Positions 8,741 through 16,575 of a DNA stretch of 46,071 bases are shown one piece after another. The position numbers were made by a program, and so were the translations under genes. The first letter of the stretch is position 1; each line of letters begins with the position of its first letter. Origin of the DNA: Sedimentisphaerales bacterium (GTDB lineage: Bacteria; Planctomycetota; Phycisphaerae; Sedimentisphaerales; Anaerobacaceae); the NCBI GenBank assembly GCA_016931715.1, contig JAFGEF010000016.1, positions 1 to 46,071 on the forward strand, in the 5' to 3' direction. A model generated the notes under the pieces. It searched no databases and was not told the DNA's origin. It saw only the letters and a list, made by a program, of their open reading frames with translations.

Positions 8741-8769
8741 TTAAGAAAATCATTTAGAGATTTTCTTAA
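8741..8769. other. AT-rich hairpin between the kinase operon and the sigma gene
   Basis: Eleven-base perfect arms TTAAGAAAATC and GATTTTCTTAA with a 7-base loop. The hairpin lies 102 bases past the end of the four-gene operon and 140 bases before the sigma start. No U-run follows on either strand, so it is either a weak terminator or an operator for the sigma promoter. An 18-20 base A/T-rich direct repeat (AATAATAAATAAAAATAT) occurs at about 8841 and 8911, across the end of the membrane-protein gene. Confidence 0.45.
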
Positions 8770-8870
8770 ATAATATATGCCTTTTCCCATTTTTTCAAAT
8801 TTCAAATATAATACACTTTTTTCGGTTCAGGTAATCTTCAAAATAATAAATAAAAATATTATATAAGGAA

Positions 8871-10034
8871 TTACATTCCACTGTTACCAAGTCCAACTCC
8901 AGCGAAGCGTAAAATAATAAATAAAAATATCACAGCCAGAATTATCCCGGCTATTTTTAAGGTTAATGAATAATAACCTCTCGTCGCCGCGTTCAAAAAG
9001 ATATAGACTATAGTTATCAGAACGAACAAGCCCAGAATGGACAAAATAGTTTTTGCCCAGCCCATAGACCAGCTTCGTGAAGCATTAGATATAATATTTT
9101 TCAACATAACAAGTTTCTGGCCTGAAACATCGAGCAAAATAGCTTGTCTCCAAACCTTTCCTGTAGAGAGTTCGAAGCTTTGAACAAATTGATCTGTAAC
9201 TACGCCGCTTTCAACAAGATGATTGTAGTTTAACTTTACTGTGTCCCTGGCATTATTAATTAATGGTCCAACCAGAGAACACGCATCATCCATTGCCTGC
9301 TGATTGGCTTCTCCGTGTGTAAGGCAGGTTTCATTGGATTTGGCAATTCTATAATGCCATGCAGGTCGGCTATTTACAAAAGATGCAAAGTTCTCTACCC
9401 AGGATTTGTCTATATAATCAACTGACAGGCTTGTTTGAGGCTGCTCTTTTGCGATGATATTGGCTTTTATTATGCCGCTTTGGGGATTTGTAGAATAATT
9501 ACCAATCGTTTTTCTGTCTATGTAAAAATATACACCAATTGCACCATTTACCAAAGTTGGCGAACGGTATGAATCCATTCTGCATTTTACTGAAGAGTAA
9601 AGATCTGCAATAGTGTCTCGTAATTCATTGACAAGTTCCAAATCCTGTGAATTGGAAAAAACCGTAATCTCCTGAATATTATTTGCCTCTTCAATTATAT
9701 CAGGCAGTTTTTTGACAATTAGTTTTCCTAATGCATGGATAGCAGAGATTTTTGACGGATATACATCAGCTTCGAATTCATTTTCGATACCTTCCGACCA
9801 GATTGGAGAAGGGCCGTTTGGATAACGAGGATATACTACGGCAGTATTTGTATGAGATGTAACAGGTATGCCAATGTTCCATAATACCGCAAGAAGGAAG
9901 AGCACCAGAGGAGCTAAAAATAATAACATTGCGAGTTTGGGATTTTTCGACAATAGCTTGATTAATAAAATTATAAAAACTATAACTCCAATTATTAAAG
10001 GTAACAATAAAAATATTCCTATTTTAAATTCCAT
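8871..10034 (-). CDS. Four-TM membrane protein with large extracytoplasmic domain, last gene of kinase operon
   Basis: A 387-residue protein of unknown function. Two membrane segments lie at the N terminus (about residues 5-28 and 33-55) and two at the C terminus (about 318-342 and 350-375). Between them is a soluble domain of about 260 residues starting near IPVTSHTNTAVVYP and including SPIWSEGIENEFEADVYPS and SGVVTDQFVQSFELSTGKVW. I associate this arrangement with planctomycete-only conserved hypothetical proteins. Its ATG overlaps the kinase stop (TGATG), so it is translationally coupled and probably works with the kinase, for example as a sensor or target in the same membrane. No catalytic motif is visible. 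Confidence 0.65.
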   Translation of the reverse strand: MEFKIGIFLLLPLIIGVIVFIILLIKLLSKNPKLAMLLFLAPLVLFLLAVLWNIGIPVTSHTNTAVVYPRYPNGPSPIWSEGIENEFEADVYPSKISAIHALGKLIVKKLPDIIEEANNIQEITVFSNSQDLELVNELRDTIADLYSSVKCRMDSYRSPTLVNGAIGVYFYIDRKTIGNYSTNPQSGIIKANIIAKEQPQTSLSVDYIDKSWVENFASFVNSRPAWHYRIAKSNETCLTHGEANQQAMDDACSLVGPLINNARDTVKLNYNHLVESGVVTDQFVQSFELSTGKVWRQAILLDVSGQKLVMLKNIISNASRSWSMGWAKTILSILGLFVLITIVYIFLNAATRGYYSLTLKIAGIILAVIFLFIILRFAGVGLGNSGM

Positions 10035-13012
10035 CAGTTTACTCCTTGATTTTGAGGAGTTGTTAATATATTTTGTTTGCGCGGCGGCCAGGCAAGAATT
10101 ACAATTGCAGCCAGAAGTAAAAATCCGCCTGTAATAATCGCTTCTATATTATAGACATTAAAGATGAATTCGAAAGCAAGCCCGGCATTTCCTGTTTCAA
10201 TTGTGCGCTTGAACTGCTCTAAAAGACCCGTGTGTAAAGCTTCGATGCCGAATATTATGACAAGGCTCATTAGGACCAGGCCAATCGCCGCTCTTATAAT
10301 ATGCATGATGCCAAGATGACGTCTGCCGATTATCAAAAAAGAAGCAGAAATAAGCATAAGAACAGTGAAAATAATATTCCCGAACTTTTCCAGCAGTCCT
10401 CCCCAATTCTCGTAACCGAATAACTCGTTCAGCTTAGATGTGAAATCTGGAGAAGGCCAGCCGGCAGCCAAAAAATATGGGATACGAAGTACTAAGGAAA
10501 AACCAACTGTCATGCCCGCTACAGCCAGGATAAAACCAAGACTGGAACACAGATAAGCAAATGGATGAAACTGTCCTGAAACAATTGAAGATGCAAATGC
10601 ACGGGAAGCAGGTTGCTCCTGTACTTCCAGTGAAGGAACAGGCGGCTCTTCCTGGAAATGCTCTTTATATTCTGGCTCCGGCATTTTGAATTCATTGGCA
10701 GGCGCCTGCTCGAAAGATGTTTTTGTATCTAATTCATCTTTATCGAACCACATTATTAAAGGCAAACCATAACGGTCTTTAAAACTGCCTGTGAGAATCA
10801 TAATAAAATCAATGAACTGACCGATACCGAAAAGTCCCCCGGTTAAAAACCAGATTATTCCGGTCCCGATTTTTCCGACATAGAAGCGGTGAAGACCAAA
10901 GAAAGGAATGAGGCAGAAAATCAGCGCCCAGAGACGTTTATAAGCAGAAACACCGGGAGCCGCCTGTGGAGCCTTTGAACGAACCGGAGGTTTCGGATTA
11001 TTGCCGATGATTAAACTGGCTGGAAGAGATATTATAATGAGCAGCAGAACCGAAGGGAATATTATCAGGAAGAGCGCAATAGTATATTCCTCTTCTTGCA
11101 GATTCATGCAGCCCATATATATCGAAGAAGTAACTGTCGTAAGTATGCAAATAAGCATTATTGCCGGTTTAATAAGATAGCGGAACCAGCCGTTAAATGT
11201 GCTGCGGCAAGCTCCTATGAAAAAGAATACGGCTAATATTAATAAATCTACACCAGCCGCTACTCCTATTGCATAATCATCGCCGTTTTGTGTTCCGCCC
11301 CAGATGACAAAAAACAGGCCGAAGCCGAGAGAGATTATTGATGCAACAAACCAGAATATACGAAGTGCATTAGGAACCACACCTGCAGATGTGCTGCTGT
11401 GAAATTCTGTTTTATATTTTTTGTCATGTTGATTTTTGCGGATATTATGCTGTTCCTGACCATAAGAGCTTATCGCCTGAACAGCAAGTGACGTACCTGC
11501 CATAATTCCAGCTATTAATATCGGTTCTCCCTCAAATGCCCCGCCAAAAACAGCGCCAAGCAATCCTGCCCACAGAGCAGAGCCAAGTGACAGTCTTTTT
11601 TGCCTGACGGAGAGGCTGATTCGCCGCCAGTCAATAAGAACCATAGATACAAACATCGGGAAGAATATGGATTGATGTCCTCCGTATCTAAATATTTCTG
11701 AAACAAATTGCACAAGAATAGCCGCGATAAAAGGAGTAACTACTCTCTCAATCCATTTCATGCCGGGTGCAAGCTTTGCTAACCAGAGACGCTGTGAGAG
11801 AATTGTACTAACACATACATTCATCAAAATAAACGTGCCAAATGCTATCCCGATTTTATCACGGCCGTTTTCCTGCAAAAAGCCGGTGCCGATGGATACG
11901 ATCAGCATGGATATAAAAGCGAGAAAATAACGCTGGGCAGGCTGTATCGGGTCTGTTACTCCGGGGATACGGGTCTTCTTTGCTCCTAAAATAGTATCGA
12001 CTTGTGCATCGACTTTTTCTGCGACGTTCCTGCCGATTTTATCGACCTTTTCATAAATATTATTCGCCGTCTTGGCGAACTGGTTGTCCGCCTTTGCTGC
12101 ATTGACCTCGGGAGCGGGAGTTTGTGCTTTTGGCGATTCATCTATCTTTGCCTTGGCGGCGACTTTTTGTGCGATGATTGAAAGCTCTTCCGGAGAAAAT
12201 TGCGAAACACTGTTGCGAACGTTTTCCTCGCCGAACAGGTCTTCGACCATTTCCTGAACAGTCTGGTAGCGTTCATCAGGGTCTTTTGCCATCGCTTTCT
12301 TTATAACATGAGCAAAAGGCTCGTCGATATTTTTCAGTTCAGGCTCTGATGTCATGTGCTTCATCAGAATTTCAGCGGGGCTTTCACCTGCGAAAGGAAC
12401 ATCGCCGGTTAGCATCTCATATAAGAGTACGCCGAGTGCGTAAATATCAATTCCGAAGTTGTATTTTCCTGCTCCGATTTCCGGCGCCATGTAATGAACT
12501 GTTCCGACTGTTATGGTATGGCCGCTGTGCCTGCTTGCGCTGATCGCTTTTGTCAGGCCGTAATCGCCGACTTTTACATATCCGTTCTCGTAAAAAATAT
12601 TTCCCGGCTTGAGGTCGCGATGCACTATGCCGCACTCGTGCAGATGAGACAATCCCTTGGCGATTTCGCGAAGAAAGAACGCGGCTTTCTGTTTGCCAAG
12701 CCCGCCGGGTGATTCGGAAATTAAAGTCCTCAGCGATGGTCCCGATACGTATTCCATTATAACAAAAGGCTGTCCCCGGTCGTTGTACTTTACATCGAAT
12801 ATAGTGACAAGATGCGGGCTTTTCAGATTCATGCACTGGGTAATTCCGCGAAGCTCAATCTGCTCATAGTTCTGTACGGCTTTGAGAGCAACTTCTCTGC
12901 CGGAATCGCTCAGGGCATAATAAACTTCGCCGAAGCCGCCCCGTCCTGCGGCCCGCTGGACTGTATAGCCCTCAAGGGGATGATCACCATGTTTGTACAT
13001 GTATCTTTGCAT
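10034..13012 (-). CDS. Hanks-type Ser/Thr protein kinase with polytopic membrane region and TM2 domain
   Basis: A 992-residue membrane kinase. The kinase domain covers residues 14-262: glycine loop GRGGFG (23-28), VALK with Lys44, HRDLKPGN (131-138, catalytic Asp133), DYG in place of DFG (150-152), and APE (176-178). All catalytic residues are kept, so it should be active. A linker with helical repeats (265-345) follows, then about ten membrane segments. At 690-745 there is a TM2 domain (RLWALIFCLIPFFGLHRFYVGK, with GLFGIGQFIDFIMI), and after an acidic tail (755-815) four more membrane segments. Extracytoplasmic PASTA or similar sensors are absent. It is encoded between an FHA-like protein (a phosphothreonine-reader fold) and a coupled membrane protein, suggesting a phosphorylation relay at the membrane. 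A REP-like double hairpin lies just before the start, and no strong Shine-Dalgarno is seen. Confidence 0.88.
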   Translation of the reverse strand: MQRYMYKHGDHPLEGYTVQRAAGRGGFGEVYYALSDSGREVALKAVQNYEQIELRGITQCMNLKSPHLVTIFDVKYNDRGQPFVIMEYVSGPSLRTLISESPGGLGKQKAAFFLREIAKGLSHLHECGIVHRDLKPGNIFYENGYVKVGDYGLTKAISASRHSGHTITVGTVHYMAPEIGAGKYNFGIDIYALGVLLYEMLTGDVPFAGESPAEILMKHMTSEPELKNIDEPFAHVIKKAMAKDPDERYQTVQEMVEDLFGEENVRNSVSQFSPEELSIIAQKVAAKAKIDESPKAQTPAPEVNAAKADNQFAKTANNIYEKVDKIGRNVAEKVDAQVDTILGAKKTRIPGVTDPIQPAQRYFLAFISMLIVSIGTGFLQENGRDKIGIAFGTFILMNVCVSTILSQRLWLAKLAPGMKWIERVVTPFIAAILVQFVSEIFRYGGHQSIFFPMFVSMVLIDWRRISLSVRQKRLSLGSALWAGLLGAVFGGAFEGEPILIAGIMAGTSLAVQAISSYGQEQHNIRKNQHDKKYKTEFHSSTSAGVVPNALRIFWFVASIISLGFGLFFVIWGGTQNGDDYAIGVAAGVDLLILAVFFFIGACRSTFNGWFRYLIKPAIMLICILTTVTSSIYMGCMNLQEEEYTIALFLIIFPSVLLLIIISLPASLIIGNNPKPPVRSKAPQAAPGVSAYKRLWALIFCLIPFFGLHRFYVGKIGTGIIWFLTGGLFGIGQFIDFIMILTGSFKDRYGLPLIMWFDKDELDTKTSFEQAPANEFKMPEPEYKEHFQEEPPVPSLEVQEQPASRAFASSIVSGQFHPFAYLCSSLGFILAVAGMTVGFSLVLRIPYFLAAGWPSPDFTSKLNELFGYENWGGLLEKFGNIIFTVLMLISASFLIIGRRHLGIMHIIRAAIGLVLMSLVIIFGIEALHTGLLEQFKRTIETGNAGLAFEFIFNVYNIEAIITGGFLLLAAIVILAWPPRKQNILTTPQNQGVN

Positions 13013-13027
13013 AATATTTCACCGTGT

Positions 13028-13070
13028 CGCGGGCTTCCAGCCCGCGTTTGCGTGGGCAGGATGCCCACGC
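13028..13070 (-). repeat. REP-like double hairpin, copy A (intergenic, abutting a stop codon)
   Basis: Two adjacent perfect hairpins: CGCGGGC-TTCCA-GCCCGCG (13028-13046) and GCGTGGGC-AGGAT-GCCCACGC (13050-13070). The second ends on the stop codon of the FHA-like gene, and the pair fills most of the gap to the kinase gene. It may modulate operon mRNA stability or termination. The same unit recurs at 13737-13777 inside the gene, and a variant at 14701-14769. Confidence 0.9.
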
Positions 13071-14668
13071 TACATTATTTTTGTTATCACAAACGATATT
13101 TGACCTATTCTTACCTGTTTGTCAACAGGAATACCTTCAGAAGAATTTATCGGGCTGTCATTAACGAGCGTTTTTTCTCTTGCCTTGCAGAGCAGCCGTC
13201 CGTTTTGTGCGTACATTGTAATCGTCTCATCAAGCGATTCTGCCGTGATGTGATGTCCTCTGCTTTGCCCGATTAGAATGTCACGATCCATCAGGATAAC
13301 TTCGCGAATATCGGCACGTCCGAGTCTTGAGCCTGAAAGGAGCAGAACCGCGGTTGCGCTTGCGGGATTGGGAATGTGAAACTTCATGCTGCATCGCGGC
13401 GACAAAGCGATATGGTCACCATCCGCGAGCAGTTTATCAGTTACGGCAATATTATTGACGTGAATCGGGCTTGACGAGCGAATAAAATAATCATCTTCGA
13501 CCCGCTCGATAGATGCGACAGGCAGATTCGGGTCAGCCATCAAACCGACCATTGGCTGCGCCGAAGAACTTACAGGCCCGATTGTTACCTTGTTTTCCCT
13601 TAATACAAGAAAACTTCCGATGCCGTCTATCTGCATTACAAATCTTGAAGACAGCGAGACGTCTTTTTGAGTATTGCCGCTGAACCTGTTTGGTATCCCG
13701 GGGGAAGTAGGTTCGTCATGTGAAACCTTTCCGTGGCGCGGGCTTCCAGCCCGCGTTTGTGTGGGCAAGATGCCCACGATACAATCTAATCCAAGCGGAC
13801 TTGCCGCTAATTCATCCATCATATCGGCGGCTTTTAGCGCCTGTTCCGTAACGGAAATCAGCCAGTTTGCATTTGGACAAATAACTTTAACTTTTTTAAG
13901 AAAAGAAGCTGCCTGACGAAGATTGCCGGCGGCAAGATTTTCAGATGCTTTCTGGCAATAATTCAAAACCAAACCAAGCTCCGATATGTCACTTGTACCT
14001 TTCGCTATCGGTGACACTTTTTCCCAGAGCGAGCGCGCCAGGTCTATCCGGCCATTATTAAAATCGGCTTTGATTTTGTCAATCGAGGCGGTTTTTATTC
14101 TGAAAACCATGTCAATTACTTTCTCGTTTTTATTATCAGATATATCTGCCTGCTGAATTATCTCAATGGCATTTTCGAGGTCGCCATTTTTTAATGCCTG
14201 CTCTGCTTTGGAAATCGCTTCATCTATCTGCATCCGTGCGAGGTTCGCCTGCTGAATCACAAGGCTCGCCTGGCTGTTATTTTCACCCGCGTTTTCGAGA
14301 ATTTTTTCGCCCGCCGAAATCCACCCCGCCTGAATATTGCGTTTTGCCTGCCTGAGATTCAGCGAACGATGCTGATCCTGAAGTCGTTTCTGCTCCATCT
14401 GAGTGCAAATATCCGATCTCAGAGCAGCAACTTCATCGGTATTTCCAGCCAGTTTTTCCGCCTTTGAGCAATCAGCCAGTGCATCCTGAAGCCGCTCTGC
14501 CTCGAAATTCTCGCGGCCTCGCTTTGCGAAAGCCTGTGAAAGGCGGCTGATAAGCTTCTGACCGCGATAATGACGCCGGATATGCTCCGACTTGATTATC
14601 TCGAACGCCTCATCCAGCCGCCCATCGGCAAGAGCAGTTTCAGCTTGTTTTATTCTCAGAATCAGCAC
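13070..14668 (-). CDS. Repeat-helical protein with degenerate tandem FHA-like domains
   Basis: A 532-residue cytoplasmic protein. The N-terminal ~290 residues are helical repeats of TPR-like character (AETALADGRLDEAFEIIKSE, EQALKNGDLENAIEIIQQA). The C-terminal half has two FHA-like beta modules: one from KVTIGPVSS through SPIHVNN to LLADGDHIAL, the other from RDILIGQSRGHHI to VRIGQISFVI. The canonical GR and SxxH phosphopeptide-binding signature is not intact, so binding may be altered. Between the halves, IVGILPTQTRAGSPRHG is encoded by a REP-like hairpin unit. I start at GTG 14668 because AAGAAAGG lies seven bases upstream; the frame is open to ATG 14767, but those 33 codons run through another REP-like repeat. 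It follows the coiled-coil gene and precedes the kinase gene. Confidence 0.8.
   Translation of the reverse strand: MLILRIKQAETALADGRLDEAFEIIKSEHIRRHYRGQKLISRLSQAFAKRGRENFEAERLQDALADCSKAEKLAGNTDEVAALRSDICTQMEQKRLQDQHRSLNLRQAKRNIQAGWISAGEKILENAGENNSQASLVIQQANLARMQIDEAISKAEQALKNGDLENAIEIIQQADISDNKNEKVIDMVFRIKTASIDKIKADFNNGRIDLARSLWEKVSPIAKGTSDISELGLVLNYCQKASENLAAGNLRQAASFLKKVKVICPNANWLISVTEQALKAADMMDELAASPLGLDCIVGILPTQTRAGSPRHGKVSHDEPTSPGIPNRFSGNTQKDVSLSSRFVMQIDGIGSFLVLRENKVTIGPVSSSAQPMVGLMADPNLPVASIERVEDDYFIRSSSPIHVNNIAVTDKLLADGDHIALSPRCSMKFHIPNPASATAVLLLSGSRLGRADIREVILMDRDILIGQSRGHHITAESLDETITMYAQNGRLLCKAREKTLVNDSPINSSEGIPVDKQVRIGQISFVITKIM
13737..13777 (-). repeat. REP-like double hairpin, copy B (in-frame inside the FHA-like gene)
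   Basis: Hairpins CGCGGGC-TTCCA-GCCCGCG (13737-13755) and GTGGGC-AAGAT-GCCCAC (13761-13777) match copy A in spacing and loops. The unit keeps the reading frame and encodes a basic, Pro/Gly-rich linker between the helical and FHA-like halves of the protein. Confidence 0.9.
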
Positions 14669-14700
14669 GACTGTACCTTTCTTTTGTGGCGATTTCGTGT

Positions 14701-14769
14701 CATGGGCTTCCAGCCCATGGTGCATGGCCAGAGCCTGCCCTGAGCGATAGTCGAATGGGATGACCATGC
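14701..14769 (-). repeat. REP-like repeat, variant copy C at the 5' end of the FHA-like gene
   Basis: Hairpin CATGGGC-TTCCA-GCCCATG (14701-14719) has the same loop as copies A and B but paired changes in the stem. A longer second arm pair follows (GCATGG at 14722-14727 and CCATGC at 14764-14769) around the insert CCTGAGCGATAGTCGAA. It lies between the coiled-coil gene and the preferred GTG start of the FHA-like gene. Confidence 0.75.
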
Positions 14770-14796
14770 CACATTCTTATTCTACTGTAAAAGAAA

Positions 14797-15642
14797 TTAA
14801 TTTTCCACAAATAGCTCGGCTGCCGGTGCGGCGTTTGCTATTGCTCCATTATTGGCAGTTCGTGATTCGCCCTGGAAATACTCGTCCACCTGGGTAAGCA
14901 AATCTTCTTCGGGAACTGCATCGACGGGAATTTCCTGAACAAACTGGCTTTCATGGGCAAGAACGCGTTCCGCTACGTCGAGACGTTTCTGAATCTGGGT
15001 GATGAGCTTTTCCGTCTGCGTCAATTTACTGTTATCTACCTGAATATTTGAGCCGACTGAAGCTGCTTTTACAAGCCTGTACTGGCTCGTAAGAGACTCA
15101 ATTTTATCTTCGAGCAATGCTTTTCGTGAGCGTGTTTTTTCCAGCATAGTCATAGCTGATTCAAGCGATTTTTCGCGTGTAGTCAGAAGTTTTTGCTTTC
15201 CGGCAAGAACAACTTCGCTCTCTTTGAAACGCTCGAAACGATTGGATAAATCGTCCTTTACGTAGTTTCTGGAGTATTCTTTATCGCCGAAAGAATACGA
15301 CGCCTGCTGAATTTCAAGAGAATTGCGAAGTTTTGCGATTTTTACCTTTTCCTCATCTAAAGCAGTCAGGCTTTTGGTGATATCAGCCTTAAGAGCGGCT
15401 ATTTCCACCTCTTCCTGCGCTATCAGGCGGATATTGGCGTGCATTTCAGGGATGATTTCCTCTAATAGGTCTCTTGCCCGACGAAGCTCGAATTCGATTG
15501 GAACCGAATCTTTTACCGCCGTCCGGACGGATCTTGCCGAACTGCTGAAGTAGCTTACCACATCTGTTCCGAACAGCAGGCCGCCTACAACTAAAATACC
15601 CACTACAACCAGCACACTTCTTGTCAATATTTTCGTAATCAT
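14797..15642 (-). CDS. Membrane-anchored coiled-coil protein, first gene of kinase operon
   Basis: A 281-residue protein. One N-terminal membrane segment (about residues 8-27, RSVLVVVGILVVGGLLFG) is followed by a long coiled coil (about 45-240, with heptad-like EEVEIAALKADITKSLTALD and EKVKIAKLRNSLEI) and a short acidic tail. The pattern recalls PspA-like or myosin-like coiled coils but has no firm family. The ATG at 15642 has AAGGAG upstream. It opens the operon leading to the FHA-like protein, kinase and membrane protein, and may act as a scaffold at the membrane (inference). It is preceded by a nested inverted repeat (15686-15725) that may regulate the operon. Confidence 0.7.
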   Translation of the reverse strand: MITKILTRSVLVVVGILVVGGLLFGTDVVSYFSSSARSVRTAVKDSVPIEFELRRARDLLEEIIPEMHANIRLIAQEEVEIAALKADITKSLTALDEEKVKIAKLRNSLEIQQASYSFGDKEYSRNYVKDDLSNRFERFKESEVVLAGKQKLLTTREKSLESAMTMLEKTRSRKALLEDKIESLTSQYRLVKAASVGSNIQVDNSKLTQTEKLITQIQKRLDVAERVLAHESQFVQEIPVDAVPEEDLLTQVDEYFQGESRTANNGAIANAAPAAELFVEN

Positions 15643-15685
15643 AGTTTTTCTCCTTATAAAAAAGTTCTTTTTTGTCTTTAGTCGT

Positions 15686-15725
15686 TAGTATTTAGCCCGT
15701 CAAAGGCTAAAAACACTAAATACTA
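15686..15725. promoter_or_regulatory. Nested inverted repeat before the kinase operon
   Basis: Outer 10-base arms TAGTATTTAG (15686-15695) and CTAAATACTA (15716-15725) are perfect. An inner pair, TTTAGCC and GGCTAAA (15691-15697, 15705-15711), can form a competing hairpin. It is 44-83 bases upstream of the first operon gene, within a 211-base gene-free stretch. Operator or leader structure cannot be told apart from sequence. Confidence 0.4.
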
Positions 15726-15853
15726 TTCACTTTTCACTAACCACTAATAGATTTGTCGCTGTCAGATATGTTTTATTTCAGGGATTTTAAATATTTTTTA
15801 GACAGGATTAATGAAGATTATTTAATTCAACTTAAATATCGTATCAAGTGCTG

Positions 15854-16573
15854 TTATTTGCATCCTTGATTCATAGAAATCCAGAGATGATGGAGTTCTA
15901 TGGGGGTAGATTTTTTGCATGTTCTGATATGATATGAATGATAGCTGCGAATATCTTCTGACTTATTTATATCAGATTCTTCAAGAATTTCATCATCCCC
16001 CCAAACACAACCATCCCCTATCGGATTTTTTACAAGCTCTAAAATCCAGCAATTTACTTTTGTCAGCCAATAGTCAGAAGTAAATTTTTGGATATATCCA
16101 ATCATTACTGCTAAATCGTATTTGGCTCCATGAAGTCCAAGCTTAAACCGTTGAATTCCGCCGGCTGTTGACTGGCTGGAAACATATTCTTTTTCTGTTT
16201 TTGCTGTAGGAGCAGGAAGTCGTTTACATTCGATAACAAGAACAGGTTCATATTTATTGTAAGTTTGTGCCTCAATGATAATTTCTTTTTCCGGAGACAC
16301 AGAAATATCTACATGTCGTTTATCAGACTGTGGTTCCTCATGATGAAAGAAAATCATAGGAAAAATATTTCCAGATGTTCTTGTATTAAGAAATTTTGAT
16401 AACTGAGGATTCAACTTAGGTTCCGATTCTTCATTTTGACGTTCAGGATCGTCCCGCCAAAGAGGTAATTGTTGCTTAATGAAATTGATTATTGATAGCT
16501 GTATAGTATGAGGCTTAATTCCTGATGTGATTCTACCTGTAAAAAAATCCTTTTGAATTTGTTCCTCCCCCAT
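15854..16573 (-). CDS. Putative PD-(D/E)XK nuclease partner of the adjacent methyltransferase
   Basis: A 239-residue protein of no firmly recognised family. The segment HVDISV (Asp89) followed by VLVIECKRLP (Glu115, Lys117) has the spacing and hydrophobic setting of a PD-(D/E)XK nuclease core, and GGIQRFKLGLHG may be a further conserved stretch. It begins two bases after the stop of the 952-residue methyltransferase gene, so the two form one operon. The likely role is the cleavage subunit of a restriction-modification-like system (inference). No helicase, specificity subunit or other defence gene is adjacent. Base composition is lower in GC than the flanks, which fits an acquired unit. Confidence 0.6.
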   Translation of the reverse strand: MGEEQIQKDFFTGRITSGIKPHTIQLSIINFIKQQLPLWRDDPERQNEESEPKLNPQLSKFLNTRTSGNIFPMIFFHHEEPQSDKRHVDISVSPEKEIIIEAQTYNKYEPVLVIECKRLPAPTAKTEKEYVSSQSTAGGIQRFKLGLHGAKYDLAVMIGYIQKFTSDYWLTKVNCWILELVKNPIGDGCVWGDDEILEESDINKSEDIRSYHSYHIRTCKKSTPIELHHLWISMNQGCK

Positions 16574-16575
16574 AA

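Noticed and set aside
12812..13276. 154-codon plus-strand ORF opposite the kinase and FHA-like genes
   Set aside because: It is antisense to two well-supported genes and crosses the REP-like hairpins; no ribosome site or family.
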